From Methylophilaceae bacterium UBA6140 (GTDB taxonomy: Bacteria; Pseudomonadota; Gammaproteobacteria; Burkholderiales; Methylophilaceae): DNA of 5,292 nucleotides. The stretch covers positions 1-5,292 of the forward strand of contig DIVE01000095.1 of assembly GCA_002423265.1 (NCBI GenBank), given 5' to 3'. Numbering within the stretch: position 1 is the stretch's first letter; the number at the start of each line of letters is the position of its first letter. A program made the position numbers and the translations under genes. Positions 3,973-5,292 of this stretch are shown here, piece after piece. The notes below the pieces were generated by a model. It was not told where the DNA came from, did not search any database, and saw nothing but the letters and a program-made list of their open reading frames with translations.

Positions 3973-5292
3973 TCACGCGACTTTCAGCAAGTCATGTTCC
4001 AGTTTTTTCAGCACTTTTTCATCCAGCTTGCCACCTGACGGCCCGGAGATCACAAATGTATCTTCCGCGCGGTTGCCCAGCGTATTGATCTTGGCATTGT
4101 GCAGATGTACCTGATGCTTGAGAAAAATGCTGGCAAAGCGCGACAAAAGACCGGGGCGATCGCTCGCAATGATTTCAAGGCGATGATTATTGCTATTGCC
4201 GTCAGAAAATGCGGTGACGCTGGCTGTGATTGGCATATGTTTGACTTGCCGGCTGATCCTGCCCTGAACAGGAGATGCGGGAAGTGTGTTTTCCTTGAGT
4301 ATGCGCGTCAGTTCGTACTCGATAAAGTTTAATAAGTTACGATAACTTGTTGTTCTATCATTCTGATCCAGAACAATAAAGCTGTTAAGTGCATAGCCGT
4401 GTGCTGTCGTGTAAACCCTGGCTTCGACAATCGTATAACCGGTGCGCTCAAAAAAGCTGCATATATGTGAAAACAGGTCGTCCCGATCCGGTGTGTAGAC
4501 CATGATTTGAATGCCGTCACCAGCCGGGCCCAGTCTGGCACGGACAATGACGTCGCTGGTGCTTGCGTGCGGCATGATGAGCCGGGTGTGCCAGGCGATC
4601 TCCTGTGCTTCGTAGCGCAGGAAGTATTGCTGACCGAGGCTCTGCCACAAGTTCCGGTAACTTTCGGGTTTGATGCCGTAATACCCCAGTTTTTCCATCG
4701 CCTGTTGCTGCCGCAGCTTGATTTCCATTTCCGTGTCGGCGGTATCGCCCCTGAGAAACCGTTGGGTGGCAAAGAACAGATTTTCCAGCAGTTTGGCTTT
4801 CCAGGCATTCCAGACTTTCGGGCTGGTGCCGCGGATATCCGCAACCGTCAGCAGGTAAAGTGCGGTCAGATGGCGCTCATCCTTCATCTGAGCGGCGAAT
4901 TGCTTGATGACGGCGGGATCGGACAGATCCGCTTTCTGCGCGACACTGGATAGAGAGAGGTGGGATTCGACCAGCCAGGCGACAAGCTCGCTATCTGCCT
5001 TGGAAAGGCCGTGCAGGAGGCAGAATTTTCTTGCATCGACGGCCCCTAGTGTCGAGTGATCGCCGCCGCGACCTTTGGCGATGTCATGAAACAGCGCACC
5101 GAGATAAAGCAGGTGCGGTGCATCGAACTCGGCGAACAGTCTGCTGCATAGCGGGAATTCGTGATTGAACCTTGGCAGGGCAAAGCGGCGCAGGTTGCGT
5201 AACACGTTCAGTATGTGTTCGTCGACGGTGTAGACATGGAACAGGTCGTGCTGCATCTGACCGACGATACGGCCGAAAGCGGGAATGTAGCG
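3973..5292 (-). CDS. glnD: PII uridylyltransferase / uridylyl-removing enzyme GlnD, C-terminal part
   Basis: Bifunctional nitrogen sensor that uridylylates PII proteins when glutamine is low and removes UMP when it is high, acting in the cytosol upstream of glutamine synthetase control. The window shows 439 residues, about half of a usual 850-900-residue GlnD; the start codon and nucleotidyltransferase domain lie beyond the right edge. Counting from the window edge, RYIPAFGRIVGQMQHDLFHVYTVDEH opens the HD uridylyl-removing domain (about 15-125), with H19, the H69-D70 pair and GRGGDH (74-79). The VADIRGTSPKVWNAWK linker region follows. The first ACT domain is at about 260-330 (IQIMVYTPDRDDLFSHIC) and the second runs from about 370 to the end (EIIASDRPGLLSRFASIF); these sense glutamine. 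The frame ends in LLKVA and TGA at 3975-3973. All visible domains look intact. It is convergent with HU. Confidence 0.96.
   Translation of the reverse strand, partial: RYIPAFGRIVGQMQHDLFHVYTVDEHILNVLRNLRRFALPRFNHEFPLCSRLFAEFDAPHLLYLGALFHDIAKGRGGDHSTLGAVDARKFCLLHGLSKADSELVAWLVESHLSLSSVAQKADLSDPAVIKQFAAQMKDERHLTALYLLTVADIRGTSPKVWNAWKAKLLENLFFATQRFLRGDTADTEMEIKLRQQQAMEKLGYYGIKPESYRNLWQSLGQQYFLRYEAQEIAWHTRLIMPHASTSDVIVRARLGPAGDGIQIMVYTPDRDDLFSHICSFFERTGYTIVEARVYTTAHGYALNSFIVLDQNDRTTSYRNLLNFIEYELTRILKENTLPASPVQGRISRQVKHMPITASVTAFSDGNSNNHRLEIIASDRPGLLSRFASIFLKHQVHLHNAKINTLGNRAEDTFVISGPSGGKLDEKVLKKLEHDLLKVA

Noticed and set aside
4329..4844. 171-codon minus-strand frame overlapping glnD
   Set aside because: It is an alternative reading frame of glnD, whose HD and ACT domains in this region are continuous and intact.

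Overview
The window looks like chromosomal DNA from a Gram-negative proteobacterium, most likely a betaproteobacterium; a Nitrosomonadales-type relative is a guess from overall protein character. Pointers are a hopanoid-pathway HpnC, a Pseudomonas-type S-methyl-5'-thioinosine phosphorylase, GlnD with HD and tandem ACT domains, a HupB-like HU, and a tRNA gene with an encoded CCA end. No transposase, integrase, phage, CRISPR or defence gene is visible.

Layout. Bases 2-901 (minus) hold hpnC, a squalene/phytoene-synthase-family enzyme of hopanoid precursor synthesis. Across a 66-bp divergent gap, bases 968-2237 (plus) hold a two-gene overlapping unit: the thioinosine phosphorylase (MTIP) and a peptide deformylase. 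Bases 2238-2707 contain a hairpin with a T-run, an extended -10 element, a broken and interrupted copy of the 5' half of a tRNA-Ser gene, several hairpins, and then the intact tRNA-Ser(UGA) at 2497-2586. An SDR oxidoreductase follows (2708-3478), then HU (3579-3851) with a strong intrinsic terminator. On the minus strand, convergent with HU, is the C-terminal half of glnD (3973-5292), whose 5' end lies outside the window.

How the genes fit together. The MTIP-deformylase pair is the only clear translational coupling; both proteins act around methionine (salvage of its methylthio group, and N-terminal formyl-methionine processing), though a functional link is only inferred. HpnC, SDR, HU and GlnD appear to be independent units. 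The most unusual stretch is 2298-2517: the start of the tRNA-Ser gene plus 7 upstream bases is repeated exactly 192 bp upstream, and that extra copy is split in its D-loop by a 57-bp hairpin-rich insertion and decays in the anticodon loop. I see no convincing evidence for a new multi-gene system here.
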